This document shows, in pieces, positions 46,016 to 55,025 of a stretch of 64,000 nucleotides of DNA; within the stretch, counting starts at the first letter, position 1; every line of letters begins with the position of its first letter. Origin of the DNA: Lutibacter profundi. GTDB taxonomy: Bacteria > Bacteroidota > Bacteroidia > Flavobacteriales > Flavobacteriaceae. The stretch is taken from the NCBI RefSeq assembly GCF_001543325.1, contig NZ_CP013355.1, positions 2,138,001-2,202,000 on the forward strand, given 5' to 3'. The notes beneath the pieces were generated by a model. The model saw only the letters and a program-made list of their open reading frames with translations, was not told the DNA's origin and did no database searches. Made by a program: the position numbers and the translations under genes.

Positions 46016-46590
46016 AAATAGGATTGTTTTTTGGAACCTTCAACCCAATTCATGTTGGTCATATGATTATTGGAAATTATATGGTAGAATTCTCAGATTT
46101 AGATGAAGTTTGGTTTGTAATAACGCCACAAAGTCCGTTTAAACAAAAAACATCGATGTTGGGGAATTATCACAGATTGGCAATTGCTAATATTGCTGTT
46201 GAAAATTACCCAAAATTAAAAACAACAGATATTGAATTTAATTTAAAGCAACCTAATTACACAATAGATACTTTAGTGCGTATTGAAGAAAAACATCCAA
46301 ATAAGCAATTTTGTTTAATTATGGGTGAAGACAATTTAAAAGGGTTTCACAAGTGGAAAAATCATAAAGTAATCCTTGAAAATTATGAGCTATATGTGTA
46401 TCCAAGAGTTTCAGAAGGAAAAGCAGAATACAAACTTTTAAATCATAATAAAGTTCATAAAATAAATGCACCAATTATTCAAATTTCCTCAACATTTATT
46501 AGAAAATCAATAAAAGAGCGTAAAGATATTAGCACAATGTTACCACATAATGTATGGAAATATATTGATGAAATGAACTTTTATAAATAA
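46012..46590 (+). CDS. nadD: Nicotinate-nucleotide adenylyltransferase
   Basis: 192 residues. Nucleotidylyltransferase motifs GLFFGTFNPIHVGHMIIGNY (HxGH-type) and QISSTFIRKSIKE are intact, with CLIMGEDNLKGFHKW in between. It makes nicotinate adenine dinucleotide in NAD synthesis. It is translationally coupled to gmk through a 4-base overlap. Confidence 0.95.
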   Translation: MKIGLFFGTFNPIHVGHMIIGNYMVEFSDLDEVWFVITPQSPFKQKTSMLGNYHRLAIANIAVENYPKLKTTDIEFNLKQPNYTIDTLVRIEEKHPNKQFCLIMGEDNLKGFHKWKNHKVILENYELYVYPRVSEGKAEYKLLNHNKVHKINAPIIQISSTFIRKSIKERKDISTMLPHNVWKYIDEMNFYK

Positions 46591-46647
46591 TAAATTTTAA
46601 GCATGAGTAAACAGGTAAATTGAAATTATTTAAGTAAAATTTCGTTG

Positions 46648-46655
46648 TATATTTG
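46648..46655 (+). promoter_or_regulatory. Candidate -7 element before the M23 gene
   Basis: TATATTTG matches TAnnTTTG exactly, 14 bases before the ATG at 46670. Confidence 0.4.
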
Positions 46656-46669
46656 TTTGAAATTAAATT

Positions 46670-47539
46670 ATGGCTAAAACACCTAAAAATAAAGGGAGAT
46701 TTAAAGAGAAATTAATTAGTAAATACCGCTTGGTAATACTAAATGAAGATACTTTTGAAGAAAAAATATCTTTTAAATTAACTAGATTAAATGTGTTTAT
46801 TTTAGGTGGGCTATTTTCAATTTTGTTAATTGTAGGCACTATTTTTTTAATTGCTTTTACACCTTTGAGAGAATATATACCAGGCTATTCTTCAATTAAA
46901 TTAAAAAAAGAGGCTACACAACTGGTCTATAAAGTAGATTCTTTAGAGCAGGTATTGAAAGTTAATAATGTGTATATTGAAAAAATAAGAAAATTGCTCA
47001 CAGGAGAAATAGCAGATGTTCAATTTGATAAAGATTCAGTTTTGCAATCCATTCACTATGATAAAGACACCATTAATTTAGAGCCTTCAAATATTGATTT
47101 AGAATTTAGACAAGAAATAGAAAGTACAGACAGATACAGTATTTTTAATCAAGCAACTAAAGGGGCTGAAATAGTATTTTTTGCTCCCGTTTCAGGAATA
47201 ATTACAGATGGATATAATCTTGAGACAAAACACTTCGCTGTTGATATAGCGGTTGAAATGGGGACACCTGTAAAATCTGTTGCTGATGGTACTGTTATTT
47301 TTGCAGAATGGACTGCAGATACAGGGCACGTTATTATAATAGAACATACAGGAGGGTTTATTTCGGTTTATAAACACAATACATCGTTACATAAACAGCA
47401 AGGAGATTTAGTAAAATCTGGTGAAGTAATCGCTTCAGCAGGGAATACAGGAGAGTTTAGTACAGGGCCACATTTACATTTTGAACTTTGGAATGAAGGT
47501 TATCCAGTAGATCCAACTAATTATATTGATTTTGAATAA
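46670..47539 (+). CDS. M23 family metallopeptidase, membrane-anchored
   Basis: 289 residues. N-terminal cytoplasmic basic stretch, one membrane helix (about 43-66, VFILGGLFSILLIVGTIFLI), a coiled-coil segment (about 78-110), then an M23 domain with HFAVDIAVEMGTPV (zinc His and Asp) and GPHLHFELWNEG (HxH intact), ending PVDPTNYIDF. It is a periplasmic peptidoglycan hydrolase or an activator of one. It differs from the lipoprotein M23 at 33709-34971 in having a standard HxH. It lies 2 bases before the GH3 gene. Confidence 0.92.
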   Translation: MAKTPKNKGRFKEKLISKYRLVILNEDTFEEKISFKLTRLNVFILGGLFSILLIVGTIFLIAFTPLREYIPGYSSIKLKKEATQLVYKVDSLEQVLKVNNVYIEKIRKLLTGEIADVQFDKDSVLQSIHYDKDTINLEPSNIDLEFRQEIESTDRYSIFNQATKGAEIVFFAPVSGIITDGYNLETKHFAVDIAVEMGTPVKSVADGTVIFAEWTADTGHVIIIEHTGGFISVYKHNTSLHKQQGDLVKSGEVIASAGNTGEFSTGPHLHFELWNEGYPVDPTNYIDFE

Positions 47540-47541
47540 TT

Positions 47542-49038
47542 ATGAGCATTAAATCAAGTTTAGCAAAACCATTTGCAAAGCAAGTTGCTGTAAAATTTTA
47601 TAAAAAAAGTAACAACGCTATAAAAGTTCAGCAAGAAGTTTTTAAAAAGTTAATTTCTAATGCTAAAGAAACAGTATTTGGAGAAGATCACAATTTTAGC
47701 AGTATAAAATCGTATAAAGATTTTAAAAAGCAAGTTCCTATTCGTGATTATGAAGCACTTAAGCCTTATGTAGAAAAAGTTGTAGCAGGAGAACCTAATA
47801 TTTTATGGAAAGGAAAACCATTGTATTTTGCAAAAACATCTGGAACAACTTCAGGAGCCAAGTACATTCCATTAACTAAAGAGTCTATGCCCACTCATAT
47901 TACGGCAGCGCGTAATGCATTATTATTGTATATCAATCAAACGAATAAATCTGATTTTGTAAACGGTAAAATGATTTTTTTACAGGGAAGTCCAGAATTG
48001 GATGAAACTAATGGAATAAAAACAGGTAGGCTTTCTGGTATTGCAGCTCATTATGTACCTAAATATTTAACAAAAAACAGGATGCCAAGTTGGGAAACCA
48101 ATTGCATAGATGATTGGGAAACTAAAGTTGATGCCATTGTTGAAGAAACCGTTAATGAAAATATGACTTTAATTAGTGGAATTCCTTCTTGGGTACAAAT
48201 GTATTTTGAAAAACTAATTGAAAAAACAGGTAAAAAAGTAGGTGAAATTTTCCCAAATTTTAACTTGTTTGTTTATGGAGGCGTTAATTTTGAACCTTAT
48301 AGAAACAAATTTGAAGATTTAATAGGAAGAAAGGTGGATACTATTGAATTATACCCAGCTTCTGAAGGATTTATAGCCTACCAAGATTCTCAAACTAAAA
48401 AAGGAATGATGTTGTTAGTAGATAATGGGATGTTTTATGAGTTTATTCCTTCTGAAGAGTTTTTTGACGAAAATCCTACAAGAATTTCTTTAGCCGATGT
48501 GAAAGTAGGAGTAAATTATGTGCTAATTTTAAACACTAACGCAGGACTTTGGGGATACAATATTGGAGATACTATTGAATTTATTTCAGTAAATCCACCC
48601 AGAATTAGAGTAACAGGAAGAATAAAACATTTTATATCTGCATTTGGAGAGCATGTAATAGCTAAAGAAGTAGAACAAGCCATAAATGAAAATACAGTAA
48701 ACACAAAAATTAGTATTACCGAGTTTACCGTGGCACCACAAATAACTCCTAAAATAGGGTTGCCATATCATGAATGGTTTATTGAATTTAAAAACGAACC
48801 AGAAAACCTTCAGGATTTTGCCACTAAAATTGATCTTTCAATGCAGCAACAAAATAGTTATTATTTAGATTTAATTGAGGGGAAAATACTGCAACCATTA
48901 AAAATTACAGCTATTGAAAAAGGAGGGTTTAATAGTTATATGAAATCTGTAGGAAAATTAGGTGGGCAAAATAAAGTGCCTCGTTTAGCTAATGATAGAA
49001 AAATAGCTAATGAACTTTCTAAATTTAAAGTAAAATGA
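47542..49038 (+). CDS. GH3-family acyl-adenylate/amide synthetase
   Basis: 498 residues, full length. The ATP-binding motif YFAKTSGTTSGAKYIPLT near residue 95, LYPASEGFIAYQDSQ, and GDTIEFISVNPPRIRVTGRIKHFISAFGEHV (hinge and C-terminal domain) place it in the GH3 auxin-responsive-promoter family. Plant members join amino acids to hormones. Bacterial substrates are mostly unknown, and nothing in the neighbourhood indicates one. It overlaps the MOSC gene by 4 bases. Confidence 0.9.
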   Translation: MSIKSSLAKPFAKQVAVKFYKKSNNAIKVQQEVFKKLISNAKETVFGEDHNFSSIKSYKDFKKQVPIRDYEALKPYVEKVVAGEPNILWKGKPLYFAKTSGTTSGAKYIPLTKESMPTHITAARNALLLYINQTNKSDFVNGKMIFLQGSPELDETNGIKTGRLSGIAAHYVPKYLTKNRMPSWETNCIDDWETKVDAIVEETVNENMTLISGIPSWVQMYFEKLIEKTGKKVGEIFPNFNLFVYGGVNFEPYRNKFEDLIGRKVDTIELYPASEGFIAYQDSQTKKGMMLLVDNGMFYEFIPSEEFFDENPTRISLADVKVGVNYVLILNTNAGLWGYNIGDTIEFISVNPPRIRVTGRIKHFISAFGEHVIAKEVEQAINENTVNTKISITEFTVAPQITPKIGLPYHEWFIEFKNEPENLQDFATKIDLSMQQQNSYYLDLIEGKILQPLKITAIEKGGFNSYMKSVGKLGGQNKVPRLANDRKIANELSKFKVK

Positions 49039-49574
49039 AAGTGAAATCGGTTAATGTTGGCGAAAGAAAAACAATTAATTATAAAGGTAAAATTGTTGAA
49101 ACAGGAATTTTTAAGTTTCCTGTAAAAGAGATATATATTGATACAGAAGGGGTTCTAAACGACACTGTAATTGACAGAAGGTATCATGGAGGAATTAACC
49201 AGGCCGTATATGCTTATTCTGAAAATCATTATTCGTATTGGAAAGAACTGTATCCCAATTTAGACTGGCATTATGGCATGTTTGGTGAAAATTTAACCAT
49301 TTCAAATTTGGAGGAAACTAAAATTCAAATAGGTGATATTTATAAATTAGGAGAAGCCTTGTTAGAAGTTACTAAACCAAGACAACCTTGCATGAAGCTG
49401 GGGATAGTATTTAAAACTCAAAATATTTTAAAACAATTTTGGAACTCAACCAAAAGCGGTATTTATTTTAAAGTACTAGAAAAAGGAGAAGTTACCAAAG
49501 GAGATAAACTTGTTTTGATAAAGAAAATAATAGGTTCTCCTACAATTGCTGAGGTTTATAATTCTATTCCTTAA
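49035..49574 (+). CDS. MOSC domain protein (YiiM-like)
   Basis: 179 residues. DRRYHGGINQAVYAYSENHYSYW, MFGENLTI and VTKPRQPCMKLGIVF, with the conserved Cys of the MOSC domain, are characteristic. Family members carry sulfur or reduce N-hydroxylated compounds with molybdenum cofactor. It lacks the N-terminal beta-barrel of mARC proteins. The start codon lies inside the GH3 stop region (ATGA overlap). Confidence 0.9.
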   Translation: MKVKSVNVGERKTINYKGKIVETGIFKFPVKEIYIDTEGVLNDTVIDRRYHGGINQAVYAYSENHYSYWKELYPNLDWHYGMFGENLTISNLEETKIQIGDIYKLGEALLEVTKPRQPCMKLGIVFKTQNILKQFWNSTKSGIYFKVLEKGEVTKGDKLVLIKKIIGSPTIAEVYNSIP

Positions 49575-49585
49575 TAGTAAGCTAA

Positions 49586-49615
49586 AAACAAGTTAGATTC
49601 TGTTTTTACTTGTTT
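49586..49615 (+). terminator. Weak hairpin after the MOSC gene
   Basis: AAACAAGT and ACTTGTTT pair across a 14-base loop that contains TTTTT. This is a plausible but weak terminator. The rest of 49616-49800 is AT-rich with no recognised element. Confidence 0.3.
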
Positions 49616-49800
49616 GTTAACAATAAATTTAAAGAATAAAATAGAATTAGTTTTTTTTAGTTTAAATTTTTATTCGTAAATTTAATAGCTCGATGAGATT
49701 TATGTTGCTTGTTATAAGCATTTTAATTTTTATTGATTTCTTTTCTACTAACTAATTTTATATAAGAAAACATTATTCTAATTATATAAAATTATCTGTT

Positions 49801-50706
49801 ATGAACACCTTTGCTAAGTTAGCATATCTGCGAATCTTAGGGTTTGCTAAGCTATTTATTTTTTTAATTTCCATTTCTTTAAGTTTCTCTGTAAAAGCCC
49901 AAATTGGGGGCTCTTTTACTGCAGAAACCCCCACTTATGATTTTACAGATTTTAAGCCGCTTACTGCAGCAAAATTTATTGAAAACGAGTTTGTTTTTTT
50001 AAAAAGAGAGTACGATAAGTACCCTTCTACTTTAGAAAAAGGATATAGAATTGAAGTTATTCCTTCAAAACGACAAGGCTTTAGACCTTCGGTAAGTAAC
50101 CATCAAATTTACAGACATCTTATTGATAATGCTGTGTTAGAATGGGCGCATCAAAACAATTACACTGTTTATTTAGATAATGGGTATAAAATAGTTAATA
50201 AACTAAAAGACAGTACAGAAGTTGTTGTTTACGTTATCTCAGCTTTTACATCTCCTTTATTTAATAAAACGATAGAGCAGGAATTCGACAAAAACCACAA
50301 TAGTAATTGGAACAACCAAACCTCTGGATGGTCTGTTGTTAATACCCAATTTGGAACATTGCACGGTCTTAAATCTTTTGAAACAATACGTGTAGCAATC
50401 AATGGGGCTAAATTAATAGATGAATGTCAAAAAAAGCTTAACCAACTCACTCAATCTGGCAATGCTTCAAAAGAAAAATCAATCGCAATTATAAAATCAT
50501 TTACAAATCATTATGAAGCTTCTATTGAATTAATTCGCTCAAGATATGGCGAAGTTTCTGGCGAAATAGAAAACCGTCAAAAACCTGTGGGAGTCAAGGG
50601 AGATTTAGTTCCTGTAAAAGACATGATTGACTCTATGTTAACTTTTTGTGATCACAAAATAGATGTGGCTAAATCTCTTTTTTTAGAAAGAAATAAAAGC
50701 CATTAA
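49801..50706 (+). CDS. Secreted protein of unknown function, first gene of accessory operon
   Basis: 301 residues. Long N-terminus with a hydrophobic signal segment (about 17-33) and likely cleavage after VKA, leaving QIGGSFTAE. I do not recognise the family. Visible parts: an aromatic, mixed alpha/beta first half (DFKPLTAAKFIENEFVFLKREY, YRIEVIPSKRQGFRP), an HYEASIELIRSRYGEVSGEIE helix, and two Cys residues (ECQKKLNQL and LTFCDHKID) that might form a disulfide. It is followed by three genes on the same strand at gaps of 38, 24 and 3 bases, so a four-gene operon is likely. Confidence 0.7.
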   Translation: MNTFAKLAYLRILGFAKLFIFLISISLSFSVKAQIGGSFTAETPTYDFTDFKPLTAAKFIENEFVFLKREYDKYPSTLEKGYRIEVIPSKRQGFRPSVSNHQIYRHLIDNAVLEWAHQNNYTVYLDNGYKIVNKLKDSTEVVVYVISAFTSPLFNKTIEQEFDKNHNSNWNNQTSGWSVVNTQFGTLHGLKSFETIRVAINGAKLIDECQKKLNQLTQSGNASKEKSIAIIKSFTNHYEASIELIRSRYGEVSGEIENRQKPVGVKGDLVPVKDMIDSMLTFCDHKIDVAKSLFLERNKSH

Positions 50707-50744
50707 ATTATGCTCTAAGCTATCACATATAAAAAAACTTTCAA

Positions 50745-51431
50745 ATGAAAAAGTCTCTTTTAGTTTTCAAAACGAAGCTAATTTTAGCTTCAAATATTAT
50801 TGTTCAAGGATTGCTCCTACTGATGTTCTCAATTTCACTTTGTGCACAAAATTCAAATGCTGCACAATGGCAAAGTGCTGGAGGGGAAAAAATTCTATCG
50901 GGTAGTCACAGTTTTTTAGATACATGGACATTCAATTCTAACCAAAGTGAAAAAGGATTTTGGAAGGGTGGTTTTTATGACCCTGAAAAGACACGTAATT
51001 ATCAACCCTGGGACAATGTGGTTAAAAATTCAGTTGCTCCAATAAAAGGAACGTTTACCGTTCAGGGTCCAGGACATATTGGTCTGTATCAAAAATCAAA
51101 GGGTGGAAGTTCTATTGTGATGTATAATGCTGATACAAAAGAAGCCTTTCGTCCATGGTACGGTACAGGAAATAACTTCGACCCTGAAGAGTTTTGGGGA
51201 AAAGTCCCTGAAAAAGCGGTAATAACAATTGTTGTAGAAGCGCAAATGACGGCTTATGATAATCGAAATATGACCGGTCAACTTTCTTATGTTGCGCCAC
51301 AAGAAGTTGAATATGAAGTTTGGTTTTTTCCTCAAGACGGCGGAAAAATTATAAAAATTGATAAGCCTGTTGCAAAATTTGACAAACCAAAACCCGGCAT
51401 TTTGTATTATAAAGACAAGGTGTGTAATTAA
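50745..51431 (+). CDS. Secreted beta-rich protein of unknown function
   Basis: 228 residues with a signal peptide (hydrophobic 22-33, cleavage near SLCAQ). The mature part is rich in Trp, Tyr and Gly (AAQWQSAGGEKILSGSHSFLD, GGFYDPEKTRNYQPWDN), suggesting a compact beta fold or lectin-like domain. No family was recognised. It ends with a lone Cys (DKVCN). It is the second gene of the accessory operon, placed before the FecR/tectonin fusion. Confidence 0.68.
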   Translation: MKKSLLVFKTKLILASNIIVQGLLLLMFSISLCAQNSNAAQWQSAGGEKILSGSHSFLDTWTFNSNQSEKGFWKGGFYDPEKTRNYQPWDNVVKNSVAPIKGTFTVQGPGHIGLYQKSKGGSSIVMYNADTKEAFRPWYGTGNNFDPEEFWGKVPEKAVITIVVEAQMTAYDNRNMTGQLSYVAPQEVEYEVWFFPQDGGKIIKIDKPVAKFDKPKPGILYYKDKVCN

Positions 51432-51455
51432 AAAATTAATTTAAAGATTTTAAAA

Positions 51456-53816
51456 ATGAAACTTAAAAATAAATTTTTAGCGACTATTATAGCTGTTATA
51501 GTTTTTATCACCTCTTCTTGGACAAAAATTGGAACAAGAGTCAGGGTTACTGCGGTTAAAGGCATTGTTACCACACAACTTATAAAATCTAGATTTGACA
51601 GTAAAATTTACTGCCCTCTAGAAAGAAAACTTAACATAACTGAGTCAAGAGTTATAAATAGTAATGTTAGAATTAAAACGGGTGCTGACAGTTTTGCCCA
51701 GATAGAATATCCCGATCATACTAAAATAAAATTAAGTCCCAACACAGAAATAATTTTAGAAGGAAATAATATCTTCATTAATGATGGAAGTGCATGGTTC
51801 AAAGTTGAAAAACAGAAGAACGGTGGATTAATTATAAAAACACCAACGTGCATAATAGGAATCAGAGGAACAGAATTTGTGGTAAAAGTATCAAAAGATG
51901 GTAGTAGTAGCTTAAGGTTAATTGAGGGGCAAATAGAATTGTCTGATAAATATAAAATAAATACGATTACAATGAACAAGGGCATGGAAGTTAATGTTGC
52001 CAAAAATTCTTCTACTTTAATCACAAAAATATTTCGACTTACAGAAAATGATAAATGGTGGACTGATTGGCCAACTCTTGTTCCTATCGCTGAAATGCCC
52101 AAACCAAATGCTTCTCATTCCACTTTTAAAAATGCCTTGGGAAATCCTTGTGGTACAGACAAGGAATTTGTCAGATCTTTATATCAATCGGTATTAGGAA
52201 GAGACCTTGACGTATCATTAACTAATAACGGCGGTTCTCATTTACGCAAGCTACAAAACGGAGGGCATAGATGGCGGACTATCTGGAATTTTTTTAATGC
52301 ACCAGAATATAAAAATAAACAAAAAAGGCATAAAGAATTTATAAGAGATGCCTATCAAGCCGTACTGGGAAGAGAACCTAGTAATTACGAACTAAACGAT
52401 TGGCCTAAAGTGGATAGAAATGATATTTTAAGAAAATTCTTTAATTCTGATGAGTACCTAAAAATAATGGCCAATTGTTCTAAAACGGGACAAAAAGTAA
52501 TCTCATCATCAATTTCCGGAACTTGGAACCTCAATCAAGATAATGGTTATACGGGCGTTATGACTATTCAGCCAGATTTAAATAATCACTTTACAGGAAA
52601 TGTCACTTGGAATGGTTCTCTAAAAGGGACTATAGACAGTAATGTGTCTGGAAATACCGTCAACATTACCATTGATTATCACAACGGCACTATTGGGTAT
52701 TACAAAGGTACTTTGACTCAAAACGGAACCCAAATCATTAATGGCACTGTAAAAGGCAATAATGGCGTTTCGGCAAATTGGACTGCCAGTAAGGTTGTAA
52801 CATTCTCATCAATTTCCGGAGCTTGGAATCTCATCCAAAGTAACGGTTATAAAGGAATAATGAACATTAAGCAAAACCAATCTGGAAAACTAAGCGGAAG
52901 TGTTAATTGGGGTGAAAATTTAACAGGTACAATTGATGGAGGTATTTCTAATAATATTATTGAGTTTACATTAAGCTATTCAAATGGAATAAACGGGATA
53001 TACAGAGGAGTTTTATCTAAAAATAGCATTAGGATAGACAATGGCACTTCAAATAGTAGTACTGGAGAAACTGCAAGTTGGTATGCCACAAAGATTATAA
53101 CCTCTTCAAATAAAAAATCTATAGATTATGTTTGGACCATAAACAAATCGGGATTAATTTATAATTGGAATGGCGGTATTTGGGATTATTATCCGGGCAA
53201 AGCGCAAGATATTGGCGTAGGCGCTAACAAATCTGTCTGGATAATAGGTGTAGAACCGCATAGATATGGCTCGGAAATTTATCATTTGGTAGGGAATAAA
53301 TTTGTAAAAACAGCTGGTGAAGGTGTTAGAATAGACGTGGGTCCTTACGGAAATCCTTGGGGTGTAAATAATCTTGATCATATTTACAAATGGCAAAATA
53401 ATACTTGGCACAGAATGCCTGGAACGGCCAAAGATATTGGCATTGGTGCCAACGGTGATATTTGGATAATTGGAAGTGATGCTATTAATAGTAATTATGG
53501 CATTTATAAATGGAATGGTACACAGTGGGTTAAATTTCCCGGTGCTGCTGTACGAATTGATGTTGGTCCCAACGGAACTCCTTGGGTTGTAAATTCTTTT
53601 GACGATATCTATAAATTATCTAATAATAGGTGGCAAAAATTACCGGGAAAGGCTAAAGATATAAGTGTGGGTGCAGATGGTAATGCTTGGGTAATTGGTA
53701 CAGACAGTACTTTAGGCGGACATAGTATTTTTAAATGGAGTGGCGCTAAATGGATTAAAGTTCCCGGCAGTGCAACAGTTATTTCTGTAGGTGGTAAAAG
53801 ACAATCTGCTTATTAA
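51456..53816 (+). CDS. FecR-DUF4214-tectonin propeller fusion, exported
   Basis: 786 residues. Signal/anchor helix (about 5-21); FecR-like beta domain (about 70-185, KLSPNTEIILEGN, IKTPTCIIGIRGTEFVV); two DUF4214-like helical repeats (about 235-285, FVRSLYQSVLGRD, and 294-337, FIRDAYQAVLGRE); two about 95-residue beta repeats starting SSISGTWNLNQDNGY (351) and SSISGAWNLIQSNGY (451); and six tectonin repeats (about 560-786) of the form DIGVGANGxxWxIG...IYKWNGxxWxKxPG, enough for a closed six-bladed propeller. Tectonins of animals and slime moulds bind bacterial LPS or other glycans. Here the propeller may bind a surface glycan. No sigma factor gene is adjacent, so FecR is not acting as an anti-sigma factor. 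Confidence 0.85.
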   Translation: MKLKNKFLATIIAVIVFITSSWTKIGTRVRVTAVKGIVTTQLIKSRFDSKIYCPLERKLNITESRVINSNVRIKTGADSFAQIEYPDHTKIKLSPNTEIILEGNNIFINDGSAWFKVEKQKNGGLIIKTPTCIIGIRGTEFVVKVSKDGSSSLRLIEGQIELSDKYKINTITMNKGMEVNVAKNSSTLITKIFRLTENDKWWTDWPTLVPIAEMPKPNASHSTFKNALGNPCGTDKEFVRSLYQSVLGRDLDVSLTNNGGSHLRKLQNGGHRWRTIWNFFNAPEYKNKQKRHKEFIRDAYQAVLGREPSNYELNDWPKVDRNDILRKFFNSDEYLKIMANCSKTGQKVISSSISGTWNLNQDNGYTGVMTIQPDLNNHFTGNVTWNGSLKGTIDSNVSGNTVNITIDYHNGTIGYYKGTLTQNGTQIINGTVKGNNGVSANWTASKVVTFSSISGAWNLIQSNGYKGIMNIKQNQSGKLSGSVNWGENLTGTIDGGISNNIIEFTLSYSNGINGIYRGVLSKNSIRIDNGTSNSSTGETASWYATKIITSSNKKSIDYVWTINKSGLIYNWNGGIWDYYPGKAQDIGVGANKSVWIIGVEPHRYGSEIYHLVGNKFVKTAGEGVRIDVGPYGNPWGVNNLDHIYKWQNNTWHRMPGTAKDIGIGANGDIWIIGSDAINSNYGIYKWNGTQWVKFPGAAVRIDVGPNGTPWVVNSFDDIYKLSNNRWQKLPGKAKDISVGADGNAWVIGTDSTLGGHSIFKWSGAKWIKVPGSATVISVGGKRQSAY

Positions 53817-53819
53817 ACT

Positions 53820-54956
53820 ATGAAAATAAAAAGGTTTTTGGGATATCTGTTTTTTAGTTTGGCTTTAGCCTTTGCTTTTGGACCTTTTACAGGTGTAAAA
53901 AAAGTACGGCAGAGCGTAACAAATGTGTTGCTCTCTGTCGTTACATTAAATGACGTTCAAAATAAGTCTGTTATTCCAGAATTAAATGAACTTAAATTAG
54001 CAAATTTTCCTGCATTAAACACATTTATTAATAATTACAAAATTGAAACAGCTGTAAAACCACTTAAAAAGATAACTAAAGTGAGTCCTAATAATAAAAA
54101 TGGCTATGCTTCTAAAGATATTGTTAAATTGATAAATCAGCTAGAAGGGAGCCGTAAAACAAAGAAGGATACTGTCAAACAAAAAAAAATTCTACATCCT
54201 AAAAATTATAGCCTTAAAATTGATGGCAAAAAATGGCGGTTGTTAAAAAATGATTTGAATTTAAAATCGGATGTCGCTTTTATTAAAATTGGGGATGTCA
54301 TCTTAAAAAGCAATCCTCAAGAAAATAATGAATTAACACTTGTTAAAATTAAATGGTTTGCCCAACTTAGGTATATGTTATTTGGATTTTTCCTCCTAGC
54401 TGCTTTTCTATCCCTCAAAGGTCTTTACAAAAAATTACCGGGCATAAATTTAAATCCGATTTGGGCTTCAAAACTAGGCGACTTTATTTCGATATTATTT
54501 TTGAGTACTCTTGGTTACACCGCTATAGAATATTTATTACATGCCTTTACAGGGGCGTATCCATACTTTTACGACAGTCTTTTTGTAGCAATGGGAGCCA
54601 TTTTTTATATTCCAGTTATGTTAATTTTTACATTTTTTAATTCTAAACAATTCAGTCAAAATATAGAAATCACAAAAGAGGGGATTACAGTTTATTATCT
54701 TGAAAAATCTTCTTTTGTAGAATGGAAACAAATTCAAAAATTTGAATTATTGTCCTCTTTTTTACTAGTTAGCAGGCTCAATTTTCCTATGCCAAAAAAA
54801 TTACAGACTTATCTTGTTATTAAAACTGAAAAGAATTCTATTTATATTGTTGAGCCTGATTTAAAATCAATTAAAAATAAAATTTTACGAGCTCTAAAAA
54901 ATAACTGCCAAGAAAATTTGAAGCCTCAAATAGCTACAATTATTGATAAATGGTAA
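53820..54956 (+). CDS. Membrane protein with C-terminal PH-like domain, unknown function
   Basis: 378 residues. One N-terminal hydrophobic helix (about 7-22), an about 150-residue soluble basic region (Lys-rich; SRKTKKDTVKQKKILHPKNY), three membrane helices (about 185-202, 220-240, 250-275), and a C-terminal about 85-residue beta/alpha segment resembling a bacterial PH domain (NIEITKEGITVYYLEKSSFVEWKQIQKF ... SIKNKILRAL). No named family for the whole. It starts 3 bases after the tectonin gene, so it is probably its membrane partner. Confidence 0.7.
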   Translation: MKIKRFLGYLFFSLALAFAFGPFTGVKKVRQSVTNVLLSVVTLNDVQNKSVIPELNELKLANFPALNTFINNYKIETAVKPLKKITKVSPNNKNGYASKDIVKLINQLEGSRKTKKDTVKQKKILHPKNYSLKIDGKKWRLLKNDLNLKSDVAFIKIGDVILKSNPQENNELTLVKIKWFAQLRYMLFGFFLLAAFLSLKGLYKKLPGINLNPIWASKLGDFISILFLSTLGYTAIEYLLHAFTGAYPYFYDSLFVAMGAIFYIPVMLIFTFFNSKQFSQNIEITKEGITVYYLEKSSFVEWKQIQKFELLSSFLLVSRLNFPMPKKLQTYLVIKTEKNSIYIVEPDLKSIKNKILRALKNNCQENLKPQIATIIDKW

Positions 54957-54975
54957 CCGCATAATACCATTATAA

Positions 54976-55003
54976 AAAAGGGCTTACAACTGCAAGCCCT
55001 TTT
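54976..55003. terminator. Two-way terminator between accessory operon and mscL
   Basis: AAAAGGGCTT and AAGCCCTTTT form a perfect 10-base-pair stem with an 8-base loop and A/T tracts on both sides, between convergent genes. Confidence 0.8.
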
Positions 55004-55025
55004 AGTTTATCAAATAAAGTTTGGT

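Noticed and set aside
49801-54956. FecR protein as anti-sigma factor of a FecI-type iron uptake system
   Set aside because: No ECF sigma factor or TonB receptor gene is adjacent, and the FecR domain continues into DUF4214 and tectonin domains.
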